DNA of 64,000 bases from Oceanibaculum nanhaiense (GCF_002148795.1 NZ_MPOB01000006.1:248001-312000); one strand, 5' to 3'. Shown: positions 9,192 through 18,532, numbered from the stretch's first letter. The notes: generated by a model not told the origin, from the sequence alone. Numbers and translations: made by a program.

Positions 9192-9581
9192 TTACTTCTT
9201 CGCCTTGACCGGCTCATTGGTCAGCCCACCTGGCTTCACCAGCATGGTTTCCGCCTCGGCGAGAATCTGGCGGCAGCTGTCCTGCTTGCCCTTCTGGTCG
9301 GCGTCGATGGCGGCCTTCAGCTTGTCGATGGCGCTATCGTCGCTGCTGCGTCCCCCGATCCAGCTGTCACGCGGCATCGCGGCATCGGTGGCGCCCGTCA
9401 CATCCTTCTGGCCCTTGGTGGTGTTCAGCACCACCTTCGCCTTGTCATCGACCATCTGCTGCTCGCCGGATTTCGTCTCGGCGATCAGCTGTCTGGCCCG
9501 ATCGGCGCAGTCCGAAGCGGCGGCGACGCCCGGCAGCAGGCCAAGCCCGATGAGGGCGGCAAACAGGCTGCGTCCATACAT
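9192..9581 (-). CDS. Secreted hypothetical protein, 129 aa
   Basis: A Sec signal peptide (MYGRSLFAALIGLGLLPGVAA) is followed by a mainly alpha-helical, charged domain containing two cysteines (SDCADRARQ near the mature N-terminus and DSCRQILAEAE near the C-terminus), which may form a disulfide. The mature protein is rich in lysine and aspartate and ends VKAKK. It should be periplasmic. The gene converges on the P-type ATPase with a 33-bp gap. No family is recognised. Confidence 0.75.
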   Translation of the reverse strand: MYGRSLFAALIGLGLLPGVAAASDCADRARQLIAETKSGEQQMVDDKAKVVLNTTKGQKDVTGATDAAMPRDSWIGGRSSDDSAIDKLKAAIDADQKGKQDSCRQILAEAETMLVKPGGLTNEPVKAKK

Positions 9582-9673
9582 GATACTTCTCCGGTTGATT
9601 GTTTGGCTCTTGCCCTAACCAACTAGCTGGAGAGGTCCTTGGTTCCCTCGGGAGGTAAAGGAGGCAGGTTGCG

Positions 9674-9877
9674 CTATGGCCTTTCCTGGCCGGAAAACAA
9701 CCCGGCGGCAGCCCGGACGATGGCCCGCCAATAGACCAGCAGTACAAAGCCCAGAAGGATCAGGCCGACGGCGACGAAGCCATTCACGATGTGGAAATCA
9801 TGTGCATCCTCGGCGACGAACAGCCCGGTGAGCATCGCCGACAAGGACAGCACGATTCGAACGATCCAGCCCAGCAT
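9674..9877 (-). CDS. Small two-helix inner-membrane protein, 67 aa
   Basis: A 67-aa protein with two predicted membrane segments: residues ~4-21 (IVRIVLSLSAMLTGLFV) and ~33-49 (GFVAVGLILLGFVLLVY), joined by an acidic, histidine-containing loop (EDAHDFHIVN). The C-terminus is basic and amphipathic. The ATG at 9877 is the one that leaves a proper promoter upstream, where an FNR-like half-conserved box and TATGAT lie. It may thus belong to the anaerobic set. Function unknown. Confidence 0.7.
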   Translation of the reverse strand: MLGWIVRIVLSLSAMLTGLFVAEDAHDFHIVNGFVAVGLILLGFVLLVYWRAIVRAAAGLFSGQERP

Positions 9878-9910
9878 TTCAGTCTCCGTATCGGGTTTCC
9901 GCGACAACCG

Positions 9911-9952
9911 GATCATAGGAGGAAATTTCCAGATTCCATTGCGATGGATCAA
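9911..9952 (-). promoter_or_regulatory. Candidate FNR/FixK-like box and -10 upstream of the 67-aa membrane protein
   Basis: Read on the minus strand, positions 9952-9939 are TTGATCCATCGCAA: the left half is a perfect TTGAT while the right half (GCAA instead of TCAA) has one mismatch. A TATGAT hexamer lies at 9917-9912, placing the box centre about 41 bp ahead of the inferred start, the same geometry as at 6380-6420. The mismatch makes this weaker than the other two boxes. Confidence 0.4.
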
Positions 9953-10032
9953 CCCTTCACCAGCAGCACTTCCGGGCAACGGCACTGAAAGCCCTGAAGC
10001 AGGCCGCCGCCACGCAAGCTGAATGCCGTCCG

Positions 10033-10599
10033 TCAGGGCAATTTTTCCACCACGGGGTTCAGCAATATCCCGCGCCGGGCCGCCATCCGGCCGCCCAGCG
10101 CCTTGAGATCGACCGGTGTCAGCCGCTTCTTGGCCAACGGCATGACCACGGCATTCTCCAGCGCCAGATGCCGGCGCTGCGACGCCGCGAAACGGCACAG
10201 CTCGGCGCGCAGCGACTCGTCCAGCGCCTCATGATGGCCGGCCAAGGCGGCTTTCAGCCCGGCGATGATATGGTCGGCGTGTGCGCCATCCTCGGCATGT
10301 TCGGTGGAGAGCTGCCCCAGCACCGGCTCCAGATGATCGTCCGGCTCGGCGCGGCGGCGCAGCAGCGGAAACAGATCCTGCTCCTCGTCGATCACATGGA
10401 TCGCCATGTCGGTTTCGATATGCGCCAGTACCTCGCGGGCAATGTCCATCTCGAACCGGTGGCGCGCGGCCAGCCGGTCCAGCAGGCTGCACACGACCCG
10501 CTGGCGCAGATGATCGGCCAGGATGAAATCCAGCGGCGAGGCCAGAAGATGCTGCGGCAGGGCCGAGAGGTAGCCCTCCTGACCGGACGGCGCGGTCAT
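10033..10599 (-). CDS. Hemerythrin domain-containing protein in nar operon
   Basis: A 188-aa four-helix protein of the hemerythrin/HHE type. Likely di-iron ligands occur as LADHLRQR (first helix), AIHVIDEEQDLFPLL (second), STEHAEDGAHADH (third) and RRHLALENAVVMPLA (fourth). Proteins of this family bind O2, NO or repair iron centres; placed last in a nitrate reductase operon it probably handles NO or protects iron-sulfur cofactors during denitrification. Its ATG overlaps the stop of the preceding gene by 4 nt (ATGA), so translation should be coupled. Confidence 0.85.
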   Translation of the reverse strand: MTAPSGQEGYLSALPQHLLASPLDFILADHLRQRVVCSLLDRLAARHRFEMDIAREVLAHIETDMAIHVIDEEQDLFPLLRRRAEPDDHLEPVLGQLSTEHAEDGAHADHIIAGLKAALAGHHEALDESLRAELCRFAASQRRHLALENAVVMPLAKKRLTPVDLKALGGRMAARRGILLNPVVEKLP

Positions 10600-10904
10600 G
10601 GCCGGATATTGGCTGCCACCACTGGCGATGTGGATGGCTCCAGCCCCTGCCGCAGGATCGCCTCCAGCGCCGCGAGGCCGGGCTCGTCCGACCGCCCCAT
10701 GATGCCGACGATCTGCAGCCAGCGATCATCGTCGGCATGGTCCATGAAACCGCGCACCATCGCGGCGACATAGTCCGGCGTTTCCAGCCCGGCCGCTTCG
10801 GCCGCCGCCTCAACACGGCTGGCGAGATCCGGGTCCGGCAGCGACTCCAGCGCCGCCGCCGCAACCTCCGGCCGATGCAGATGTGCGATCAGGTCACCGA
10901 ACAT
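10596..10904 (-). CDS. Conserved nar-operon helical protein, 102 aa
   Basis: A 102-aa soluble, alpha-helical protein without signal peptide, cysteines or metal motif. Its sequence is rich in alanine and acidic residues, with paired helices around ETPDYVAAMVRGFMDHADD and WLQIVGIMGRSDEPGLAALE. It lies between the PPIase (15-bp gap) and the hemerythrin gene (4-nt overlap) in a tight operon with narGHJI, so a part in nitrate reductase maturation or NO handling is the contextual guess. I recognise no named domain. Confidence 0.75.
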   Translation of the reverse strand: MFGDLIAHLHRPEVAAAALESLPDPDLASRVEAAAEAAGLETPDYVAAMVRGFMDHADDDRWLQIVGIMGRSDEPGLAALEAILRQGLEPSTSPVVAANIRP

Positions 10905-10919
10905 GATGCGCCCCCTGCC

Positions 10920-11777
10920 CTACTGCACAAGCGGCGTGGCGCTGGCGCCAAGATCGACGCCGGTGATCGACGCCCGGCCCGCCAGGATCGACACATATTG
11001 CGCCGCCGCCCGGCGCCAGACCGACTCCGCCAGATAATCCGCGATCTTCTCGCGCACCGCCTCGAACGGCACCGTGCGTCCGTCGATGCGCCGGTCCAGC
11101 CGGATGACATGCGCGCCATAGGGGGTTTCGACCGGCTCTTCGGTGGTCTCGCCCGGTTCCAGGTGGATCAGCGCCGCCTCGAAGGCGGGCGTGGTGTCGC
11201 CGGGGCCGATCTGGCCCAGCGATCCGCCGACCGCGCCGGACGGGCAATCGGACAGCCCCTTGGCGATCTCGGAGAAGCGGTCCGGTGCCGCCTGCAGTTC
11301 GGCGATGGCGGCGCGCGCCTTTTCCACCGCCCCGGCATAGGCGGCCGTGTCGCGGCTGTCGGCGGCAAACAGGATATGCGCCGCCTCGTACAGCGCCGGG
11401 CTGCGGAACCGCGCCTCGTTCTGCCGGTAATAGCGCCGGTAGCTCTCCTCGTCCGGCACCGGCAGCACCAGTTCGCGTTCCAGCAGCACGCGTTGCGCCG
11501 CCTCCTCCGCCGTTTCGCGCCGTCCATCCTCATCGGTCAGCGGTTCGGCAACGATGTCCAGACGCTCCGCTTCCTGCCGCAGCAATTCGCGGATCGCCAG
11601 CGCCCGCACCGCCTGGTTCCAGGCGATATCGGGATCGCCGGACGGGTGGTTCTGCGCCTCCCGCGCGATGGCCGAGGCGGGAATCTCCACCCCGTTCACC
11701 GTGACCTTGACCGGGGCGAAGCGCCGGCGGGGCGACCCGCCGGGCTTCTGATCGGATTTCTGTTCAGCGATGGTCAT
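10920..11777 (-). CDS. Parvulin-type peptidyl-prolyl cis-trans isomerase of the nar operon
   Basis: A 285-aa protein without signal peptide, so probably cytoplasmic like NifM. An N-terminal helical segment (residues ~20-130) precedes a rotamase domain (~131-245) with the typical strands YEAAHILFAAD, FSEIAKGLSDCPSGAVGGSLG and ETPYGAHVIRLD. It likely assists folding or cofactor insertion of nitrate reductase subunits, because it sits 12 bp after narI and the same pairing is known in other alpha- and betaproteobacterial nar operons. The role of nar-linked parvulins is not firmly established. Confidence 0.88.
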   Translation of the reverse strand: MTIAEQKSDQKPGGSPRRRFAPVKVTVNGVEIPASAIAREAQNHPSGDPDIAWNQAVRALAIRELLRQEAERLDIVAEPLTDEDGRRETAEEAAQRVLLERELVLPVPDEESYRRYYRQNEARFRSPALYEAAHILFAADSRDTAAYAGAVEKARAAIAELQAAPDRFSEIAKGLSDCPSGAVGGSLGQIGPGDTTPAFEAALIHLEPGETTEEPVETPYGAHVIRLDRRIDGRTVPFEAVREKIADYLAESVWRRAAAQYVSILAGRASITGVDLGASATPLVQ

Positions 11778-11789
11778 GCCAGCCTCCCC

Positions 11790-12491
11790 TCAAACCGGAC
11801 GCGCGCCGCCACGGGTGCGCACGATCTGATAGCCCTGCCGGCCGAGATACCAGATCGGGGCGCTCCAGACATGCACCAGGCGGGTGAAGGGGAAGATCAG
11901 GAAGACGGTCATCCCCAACACTAGATGCGCCTTGAAGATCGGATGCACGTCGGCGACATAGGCCGCCGCATCCGGGCGCAGCGTGATGATGCCCTGGGCC
12001 CAGTTCATGAATTTCACCATCTCCTCGCCATCGAGATGGCCGAGCGAGATGAAGATCGTCGCCAGCCCCAGGATCAGCTGGGCATAGAGCAGCAGCAGCA
12101 CGGCGATATCGCTGAAGCTGGAATTGCGGCGGATGCGCGGGTCGAACAACCGGCGGTGGATCAGCAGGCTGAGCCCGATGAAACACGCCACCCCGGCGAT
12201 GCCGCCGACCACGATGGCCAGAATCTGCTTGGCGCCGTGGCTGATGCCGATGGCGTCGAAGATCCAGATCGGCGTCAGCAGACCGCCGGCATGGCCGAGG
12301 AAGATCACCAGGATGCCGACATGAAACAGGTTCGAGCCCCACATCATCTGGCGCCGGCGCAACAGCTGGCTGGAGCCGGTCTTCCAGGAATATTGCTCAC
12401 GGTCGAAGCGGATCAGGCTGCCCAGCAGGAACACGCCGAGGCAGAGATAGGGATACCAGCCGAACAGAATGTGATTAAGCGTCGCTTCCAT
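11790..12491 (-). CDS. narI: Respiratory nitrate reductase gamma subunit NarI
   Basis: A 233-aa integral membrane cytochrome b with five membrane helices, close to the usual ~225. It takes electrons from quinol at the periplasmic side and passes them through two b hemes to NarH. Recognisable features are the start NHILFGWYPYLCLGVFLLGS, FHVGILVIFLGHAGG with a heme-ligand histidine in the second helix, and the last-helix pair LVLGMTVFLIFPFTRLVHVW with further histidines. It follows narJ by 19 bp. Confidence 0.96.
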   Translation of the reverse strand: MEATLNHILFGWYPYLCLGVFLLGSLIRFDREQYSWKTGSSQLLRRRQMMWGSNLFHVGILVIFLGHAGGLLTPIWIFDAIGISHGAKQILAIVVGGIAGVACFIGLSLLIHRRLFDPRIRRNSSFSDIAVLLLLYAQLILGLATIFISLGHLDGEEMVKFMNWAQGIITLRPDAAAYVADVHPIFKAHLVLGMTVFLIFPFTRLVHVWSAPIWYLGRQGYQIVRTRGGARPV

Positions 12492-12510
12492 CGAAGTCTC
12501 TCCCTCTTCC

Positions 12511-13209
12511 TCAGGCCGTCGGGGCGTCCGGGCTGCGCCGGGCGGCGCGGACCTGGGTCTTGATGCGGGTGAGCGAGCAATCGTCGGTCATCTCGCCGGG
12601 GCCGAAGGTGACGGCTGCCTCCTCCCACTCCCGGTCGAGGGCGGCCAGATCGTCCGGCATCACGTCGCTGGCCGCCGCCTCGGCCGCCGCCTTCGGATCG
12701 GCACGCACTGCCGACAGCGCCTCGACCGCCGCGAACAGCGCGGCATAGGGGCTTTCGCGTTTTTCCAACCGCTGCCGGAGAACGGCCAGGATATGCACCG
12801 TCTCGCCCAGCAGCGCCGTCGCCTCGCCGAACGGCAGGGTGGACAGGAACTCCAGGAACAACGGCAGGAAGTCCGGCAGCTCGTTGGCGACGATGAAGAA
12901 GCCGTTCTTGTCGTAGAGCTGCGACAGATCGACCAGCGCCTGCCCACGGTCGCGGCTCTCGCCATGCACATGCTCGAACAGGTGCAGCGACAGGCTGCGC
13001 GAGCGGTCGAACAGCAGGACATAGCGCTCCTGCAGATCATACAGCTCCGCCGTCTCGAAACTGCTGAGCAGCGGCTCCAGCGCCTTCAGTGAAGACCGGG
13101 GCACCAACCCCTCCCCGGTCAACACCGCGCGGATTTCCGGCATGGCGGCAACAAGCTCCGCCGACGGATAGTTCAGCAGGGCGGACAGCGCCTTGAAGCT
13201 TTTCATCAC
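12511..13209 (-). CDS. narJ: Nitrate reductase molybdenum cofactor assembly chaperone NarJ
   Basis: A 232-aa TorD/NarJ-type helical chaperone. It shows the family signature around YVLLFDRSRSLSLHLFEHVHG and a FLPLFLEFLSTLP segment. NarJ binds the NarG N-terminus and allows insertion of the molybdopterin cofactor and FS0 cluster before membrane docking; it is not part of the final enzyme. The start overlaps the narH stop by 4 nt. The C-terminus extends with a charged tail. Confidence 0.95.
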   Translation of the reverse strand: MMKSFKALSALLNYPSAELVAAMPEIRAVLTGEGLVPRSSLKALEPLLSSFETAELYDLQERYVLLFDRSRSLSLHLFEHVHGESRDRGQALVDLSQLYDKNGFFIVANELPDFLPLFLEFLSTLPFGEATALLGETVHILAVLRQRLEKRESPYAALFAAVEALSAVRADPKAAAEAAASDVMPDDLAALDREWEEAAVTFGPGEMTDDCSLTRIKTQVRAARRSPDAPTA

Positions 13210-14732
13210 CGCACCTCCATCGGGGTTTTCACCCTCGCCTTCTGCGGCGCGCCGAACAGGCTGGGGGCGGACTGGCCGTCGGAGCAGCCATTGCCGAAGG
13301 AGAAGCCGCAGCCGCCACGCAGCTGGTGGGCATCCTCGCTGGTCTCGCGATGGGCGGTCGGGATGACGAACCGATCCTCGTAATTGGCGATTGCCATGAT
13401 CTGGTACATATCCTCGATATCGGCACCGGTCAGACCAACCTTCTCGGCCAGCCGCTCGTCGAGCATGCCGTCCACCGTTTTGGCCCGCATGTAGGCGCGC
13501 ATCGCCAGCATGCGCTCAAGGCCGAGCGCGACTGGCGCCTCGTCACCGGCGGTCAGCAGATTTGCCAGATATTTCAGCGGGATGCGCAACGAGCGCACAT
13601 CCGGCATGGCACCATCCACGCCCATCTGCCCGGCCGCTGCAGCCGACTGGATCGGCGATAGCGGCGGCACATACCAGACCATCGGCAGGGTGCGGTATTC
13701 CGGATGCAGCGGGAAGGCGACCTTCCATTCCATCGCCATCTTCCAGATCGGCGAGCGCCGCGCCGCCTCCAGCCAGCTTTCCGGCACGCCATCGGCACGC
13801 GCCTGTTCGATCACCTTCGGATCGTTCGGGTCGAGAAACAGATCGAGCTGGGCCTGATAGAGGTCCTTCTCGTCTGGCACGCTGGCCGCCGCTTCGATAC
13901 CGTCGGCGTCATACAGCAACACGCCGAGATAGCGGATACGCCCGACGCAGGTTTCCGAGCAGACGGTGGGCTGGCCGGCCTCAATGCGCGGGAAGCAGAA
14001 GATGCACTTCTCCGATTTGCCCGTGGACCAGTTGTAATAGACCTTCTTGTAGGGGCAGCCGGAGACGCACATCCGCCAGCCGCGGCACTTGTCCTGGTCG
14101 ATCAGGACGATGCCGTCCTCCTCGCGCTTGTAGATCGCCCCCGACGGGCAGGCCGCAGCACAGGTCGGGTTCAGGCAATGCTCGCACAGGCGCGGCAGGT
14201 ACATCATGAAGGTGTTTTCGAACTGGCCGTAAATCTCCTTCTGGATGCCCTCGAAATTCACATCCTTCGAGCGCTTGGAGAATTCGCCGCCCAGGATTTC
14301 CTCCCAGTTCGGCCCCCATTCGATCTTCTCCATCCGCTCGCCGGAGATCAGCGAGCGCGGCCTCGCCGTCGGCATCGCCTTGGATTCGCCGGCGGTCTGC
14401 AGATGCTCGTAATCGAAGGTGAAGGGTTCGTAGTAATCGTCGATTTCCGGCAGGTCGGGATTGGCGAAAATCTTCGCCAGGATGCGCCATTTCGGCCCGA
14501 TCTTCGGCTCGATCTTGCCGTTGGCCTTGCGCCGCCAGCCGCCGTTCCAGACCTTCTGGTTCTCCCATTGCTTGGGGTAGCCGATGCCGGGCTTGGTCTC
14601 GACATTGTTGAACCAGGCGTATTCCATGCCCTCGCGGCTGGTCCAGACGTTCTTGCAGGTGACCGAGCAGGTGTGACACCCGATGCATTTATCGAGGTTC
14701 AGCACCATGGCTATCTGAGCGCGGATTTTCAT
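13206..14732 (-). CDS. narH: Respiratory nitrate reductase beta subunit NarH
   Basis: A 508-aa electron transfer subunit. Four ferredoxin-type cysteine clusters are visible: CIGCHTCSVTC (residues 16-26), CEHCLNPTCAAACP, CRGWRMCVSGCP and CIFCFPRIEAGQPTVC. The Trp in CRGW replaces a cysteine and marks the [3Fe-4S] site, as in NarH of other bacteria. The subunit relays electrons from NarI hemes to NarG on the cytoplasmic face. It overlaps narG and narJ by 4 nt each. Confidence 0.97.
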   Translation of the reverse strand: MKIRAQIAMVLNLDKCIGCHTCSVTCKNVWTSREGMEYAWFNNVETKPGIGYPKQWENQKVWNGGWRRKANGKIEPKIGPKWRILAKIFANPDLPEIDDYYEPFTFDYEHLQTAGESKAMPTARPRSLISGERMEKIEWGPNWEEILGGEFSKRSKDVNFEGIQKEIYGQFENTFMMYLPRLCEHCLNPTCAAACPSGAIYKREEDGIVLIDQDKCRGWRMCVSGCPYKKVYYNWSTGKSEKCIFCFPRIEAGQPTVCSETCVGRIRYLGVLLYDADGIEAAASVPDEKDLYQAQLDLFLDPNDPKVIEQARADGVPESWLEAARRSPIWKMAMEWKVAFPLHPEYRTLPMVWYVPPLSPIQSAAAAGQMGVDGAMPDVRSLRIPLKYLANLLTAGDEAPVALGLERMLAMRAYMRAKTVDGMLDERLAEKVGLTGADIEDMYQIMAIANYEDRFVIPTAHRETSEDAHQLRGGCGFSFGNGCSDGQSAPSLFGAPQKARVKTPMEVR

Positions 14733-17700
14733 TCTGCCGCCTCCTTGGCGTTGGTGTGGGCCGGAAACGGAGCCATCTCGCCAGCGTCGAGCGGCTGTTC
14801 CAGCCAGTCGACCCGGTCCATCTTGCGCACCACGACGAACTCGTCGCGGTTGCAGCCGACCGTCCCGTAATAGTTGAAGCCATAGGATTGCTGGGCGTAG
14901 CCGCCGATCATGTGGGTCGGCTTCAGCACCGTGCGGGTGACCGAATTATGGATGCCGCCACGCTGGCCGGTGATCTCCGAGCCCGGCGTGTTCACGATCT
15001 TCTCCTGCGCGTGGTACATCAGCACCATGCCGGGATTGACCCGCTGCGACACCACGGCCCGGGCGGTCAGCGCGCCGTTAAGGTTGAACAGCTCGACCCA
15101 GTCATTGTCCTCGATACCGGCCACTTTCGCGTCGGTCTCGCTGAGCCAGATCACCGGCCCGCCGCGATTCAGCGTCAGCATCAGCAGATTGTCGGTATAG
15201 GTCGAGTGGATGCCCCATTTCTGGTGCGGCGTGATGAAGTTCAGCACGATCTCGGTGTTGCCGTTGCTGCGCTTGCCCTTCACCGGCACGATGGTCTTCA
15301 GATCCACCGGCGGCTTCCAGACCACCAGCGCCTCGCCGAAAGCCCGCATCCAGAGATGATCCTGATAGAGCTGCTGGCGGCCGGTCAGCGTGCGCCAGGG
15401 GATCAGCTCATGCACGTTGGTGTAGCCAGCGTTGTAGCAGACCTTCTCGCTCTCCAGCCCCGACCAGGTCGGCGAGGAGATGATCTTGCGCGGCTGCGCC
15501 TGCACGTCGCGGAAGCGGATCTTCTCGTCCTCCTTCGGCAAGGCCAGATGGGTGTGGTCGCGCCCCGTCGCCTTGGACAGCGCCCCCCAGGCCTTCACCG
15601 CGACCTCGCCATTGGTCTCGGGCGCCAGCATCAGGATCACCTCGGCGGCGTCGATGTCGCTCTCGATCCGGGGCATGCCCTGGCTGACCCCGTCCTCCAG
15701 GACGGCGCCGTTCAGTGCCCGCAGCAAATCCACCTCATGCTCGGTGTTCCAGGCGATGCCCTTGCCGCCATTGCCGATCTTGGTCATCAGCGGGCCGAGC
15801 GCGGTGAACTGCTTGTAGAGGTTGGGATAGTCGCGTTCGACCACGGTTACCTGCGGCATCGTCTTGCCGGGGATCGGCTCGACCTCGCCGCGCTTCCAGT
15901 CCTTCACGTCATAGGGCTGGGCCATTTCGCCCGGCGTGTCGTGCAGGATCGGCGTCAGCACAACATCCTTCTCAACGCCCAGCACTTCGGGCGCCACTTC
16001 GGAGAAACTCTTGGCGATGCCGCGATAGATGTCCCAGTCGGAGCGCGATTCCCACACCGGATCGACCGCCGCCGACAGCGGGTGGATGAAGGGATGCATG
16101 TCGGAGGTGTTGAGGTCGTTCTTCTCGTACCAGGTGGCTGTCGGCAGCACGATGTCGGAATAGACGCAAGTCGTGGACATGCGAAAATCCAGCGTCACCA
16201 GCAGGTCCAGCTTGCCTTCCGGCCCGTCCTCGTGCCAGACGACCTCCTGCGGCTTGGCGCGCCCTTCCTGGCCCAGATCCTTGCCCTGCACGCCGTGCTG
16301 CGTGCCCAGCAGGTGCTTCAGGAAATATTCGTGGCCCTTGCCGGAGGAGCCCAGCAGGTTGGAACGCCACACGAACAGGTTGCGCGGCCAGTTCTGCGGA
16401 TCGTCGGGATCGTGGCAGGACAGTTCCAGCTCGCCGTCCTTCAGCCCCTTGGCGATGTAGTCCTTCGGCTCCATCCCCGCCTTCGCGGCCTTGGCCGCGA
16501 TGGTCAGCGGGTTGACCTTGAGCTGTGGCGCGGAGGGCAGCCAGCCCATCCGTTCGGCCCGGACATTGTAGTCGATCATGCTGCCCGACCAGTCGCCCTC
16601 GGGCGCGGTCGGCGACAGGATCTCCCCGACCGACAGGGTCTCGTAGCGCCACTGGTCGCTGTGCGCGTACCAGAACGAGGTCGAGTTCTGCTGACGCGGC
16701 GGCCGGACCCAGTCCAGCCCGAAGGCCAGCGGTTGCCAGCCGGTCTGCGGGCGCAGCTTCTCCTGCCCGACATAATGCGACCAGCCGCCGCCCGACTGGC
16801 CGATACAGCCGCAGAACACCAGCATGTTGATGGCGCCCCGGTAGTTCATGTCCATGTGGTACCAGTGGTTCATCGCGGCGCCGATGATGATCATGGACCG
16901 GCCGGTGGTCTTCTCCGCATTGGTGGCGAATTCGCGCGCGACAGTGATGATGGCGTCGCGCTTCACGCCGGTGATGTTCTCCGCCCAGGCCGGCGTGCCC
17001 GGCACATCGTCGTCATAGCTGGACGCGACATGGTCGCCGCCGAAACCGCGATCGACGCCGTAATTGGCGCACAGCAGATCGAACACGGTGGCAACCTGCG
17101 CCTCGCCATCCTTCAGCGTCAGGCGGCGCACCGGCAGGTTGCGGGGCAGCACCTCGCCATGCTCGGTCTTCACGAAATACTCGCTCGCGCGGCCGCCAAA
17201 ATAAGGGAAGGCGACCGAGGCGATCTCGCTGCCCTCGCCGGAGAGGCTGAGCAGCAGCCGCGTGTCGCGGCCCTTGCCGTCCTTCTCCTCCAGGTTCCAC
17301 TTGCCCTGCTGCTCGCCCCAGCGATAGCCGACGGCGCCGACCGGCGAGACGACCTCCCCGGTGATCTCGTCGATGGCGACGGTCTTCCAGTCCGGATTGC
17401 CGGTCTCGCCGAGCCCGTCCTCGAAATCGGCGGCGCGCAGCAACCGGTCGGCGATCAGTTGGCCGTCCTTCTCGACCAGCTTCACCAGCATCGGCATGTC
17501 GCTGTATTTGCGGACATAGTCCTGGAAATACGGCACCTGCCGGTCGATGTGATATTCGCGCAAGATGACGTGGCCCATCGCCAGCGCCAGCGCCGCGTCG
17601 GTGCCCTGCTTGGCGTTCAGCCAGATATCGGCAAACTTGGTCGCCTCGGCATAGTCGGGCGAGACGACAGCGCTCTTCGTGCCCTTGTAACGCACCTCGG

Positions 17701-18502
17701 TATAGAAATGCGCGTCGGGCGTGCGGGTCTGCGGCACATTGGAGCCCCAGACGATGATGAAGCCGGCATTGTACCAGTCGGCCGATTCCGGCACGTCGGT
17801 CTGCTCGCCCCAGGTCTGCGGGCTGGCCGGCGGCAGGTCGCAATACCAGTCGTAGAACGACATGCACACGCCGCCCAGCAGCGACAGATAGCGCGACCCC
17901 GCCGCGTAGGAGATCATCGACATGGCCGGGATCGGCGAGAAGCCGATCACCCGGTCGGGGCCGTAGGTCTTGGCGGTGTAGGCATTGGCGGCGGCGATGA
18001 TCTCGTTCACCTCCTCCCACTTCGCCCGCACGAAACCGCCATGGCCCCGGATCGCGGTGTAGGATTTGCGCTTGTCCGGATCCTCGACGATGGAGGCCCA
18101 GGCGGCGACCGGGGTGCGGATCATCCGCGCCTCACGCCACAGCTTCAGCAACCGGCCACGCACCAGCGGGTATTTCACCCGGTTGCCGGAATACAGGTAC
18201 CAGGAATAGCTGGCGCCGCGCGAACAGCCCCGCGGCTCGTGGTTCGGCAGGTCCGGCCGGGTGCGCGGATAATCGGTCTGCTGGGTTTCCCAGGTGACGA
18301 TCCCGCCCTTCACATAGATCTTCCAGGAACACGACCCGGTGCAGTTCACGCCATGCGTGGAGCGCACGATCTTGTCGTGCTGCCAGCGCTTGCGGTAGCC
18401 GTCCTCCCAGCTGCGGTCCTCGGCGGTGCGAATGCCGTGTCCGTCGGAGAAACTATCGACGTTCTTCTTGAAGAAGGTCAGGCGATCGAGGAAATGGCTC
18501 AT
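14729..18502 (-). CDS. narG: Respiratory nitrate reductase alpha subunit NarG
   Basis: A 1257-aa molybdo-bis-MGD catalytic subunit, full length for the family. The FS0 cluster ligands are His50, Cys54, Cys58 and Cys93 (STHGVNCTGSCSW, EPRGCSRG). The stretch ESADWYNAGFIIVWGSN covers the region with the Asp ligand of molybdenum, and PQTRTPDAHFYTEVRYKG is typical of NarG. There is no twin-arginine export signal; it acts on the cytoplasmic side, reducing nitrate to nitrite. It follows narK by 30 bp, with no room for a strong separate promoter. Confidence 0.97.
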   Translation of the reverse strand: MSHFLDRLTFFKKNVDSFSDGHGIRTAEDRSWEDGYRKRWQHDKIVRSTHGVNCTGSCSWKIYVKGGIVTWETQQTDYPRTRPDLPNHEPRGCSRGASYSWYLYSGNRVKYPLVRGRLLKLWREARMIRTPVAAWASIVEDPDKRKSYTAIRGHGGFVRAKWEEVNEIIAAANAYTAKTYGPDRVIGFSPIPAMSMISYAAGSRYLSLLGGVCMSFYDWYCDLPPASPQTWGEQTDVPESADWYNAGFIIVWGSNVPQTRTPDAHFYTEVRYKGTKSAVVSPDYAEATKFADIWLNAKQGTDAALALAMGHVILREYHIDRQVPYFQDYVRKYSDMPMLVKLVEKDGQLIADRLLRAADFEDGLGETGNPDWKTVAIDEITGEVVSPVGAVGYRWGEQQGKWNLEEKDGKGRDTRLLLSLSGEGSEIASVAFPYFGGRASEYFVKTEHGEVLPRNLPVRRLTLKDGEAQVATVFDLLCANYGVDRGFGGDHVASSYDDDVPGTPAWAENITGVKRDAIITVAREFATNAEKTTGRSMIIIGAAMNHWYHMDMNYRGAINMLVFCGCIGQSGGGWSHYVGQEKLRPQTGWQPLAFGLDWVRPPRQQNSTSFWYAHSDQWRYETLSVGEILSPTAPEGDWSGSMIDYNVRAERMGWLPSAPQLKVNPLTIAAKAAKAGMEPKDYIAKGLKDGELELSCHDPDDPQNWPRNLFVWRSNLLGSSGKGHEYFLKHLLGTQHGVQGKDLGQEGRAKPQEVVWHEDGPEGKLDLLVTLDFRMSTTCVYSDIVLPTATWYEKNDLNTSDMHPFIHPLSAAVDPVWESRSDWDIYRGIAKSFSEVAPEVLGVEKDVVLTPILHDTPGEMAQPYDVKDWKRGEVEPIPGKTMPQVTVVERDYPNLYKQFTALGPLMTKIGNGGKGIAWNTEHEVDLLRALNGAVLEDGVSQGMPRIESDIDAAEVILMLAPETNGEVAVKAWGALSKATGRDHTHLALPKEDEKIRFRDVQAQPRKIISSPTWSGLESEKVCYNAGYTNVHELIPWRTLTGRQQLYQDHLWMRAFGEALVVWKPPVDLKTIVPVKGKRSNGNTEIVLNFITPHQKWGIHSTYTDNLLMLTLNRGGPVIWLSETDAKVAGIEDNDWVELFNLNGALTARAVVSQRVNPGMVLMYHAQEKIVNTPGSEITGQRGGIHNSVTRTVLKPTHMIGGYAQQSYGFNYYGTVGCNRDEFVVVRKMDRVDWLEQPLDAGEMAPFPAHTNAKEAAE

Positions 18503-18532
18503 GGCTATACGCTCCGATCTTTCGTTCGGCGA

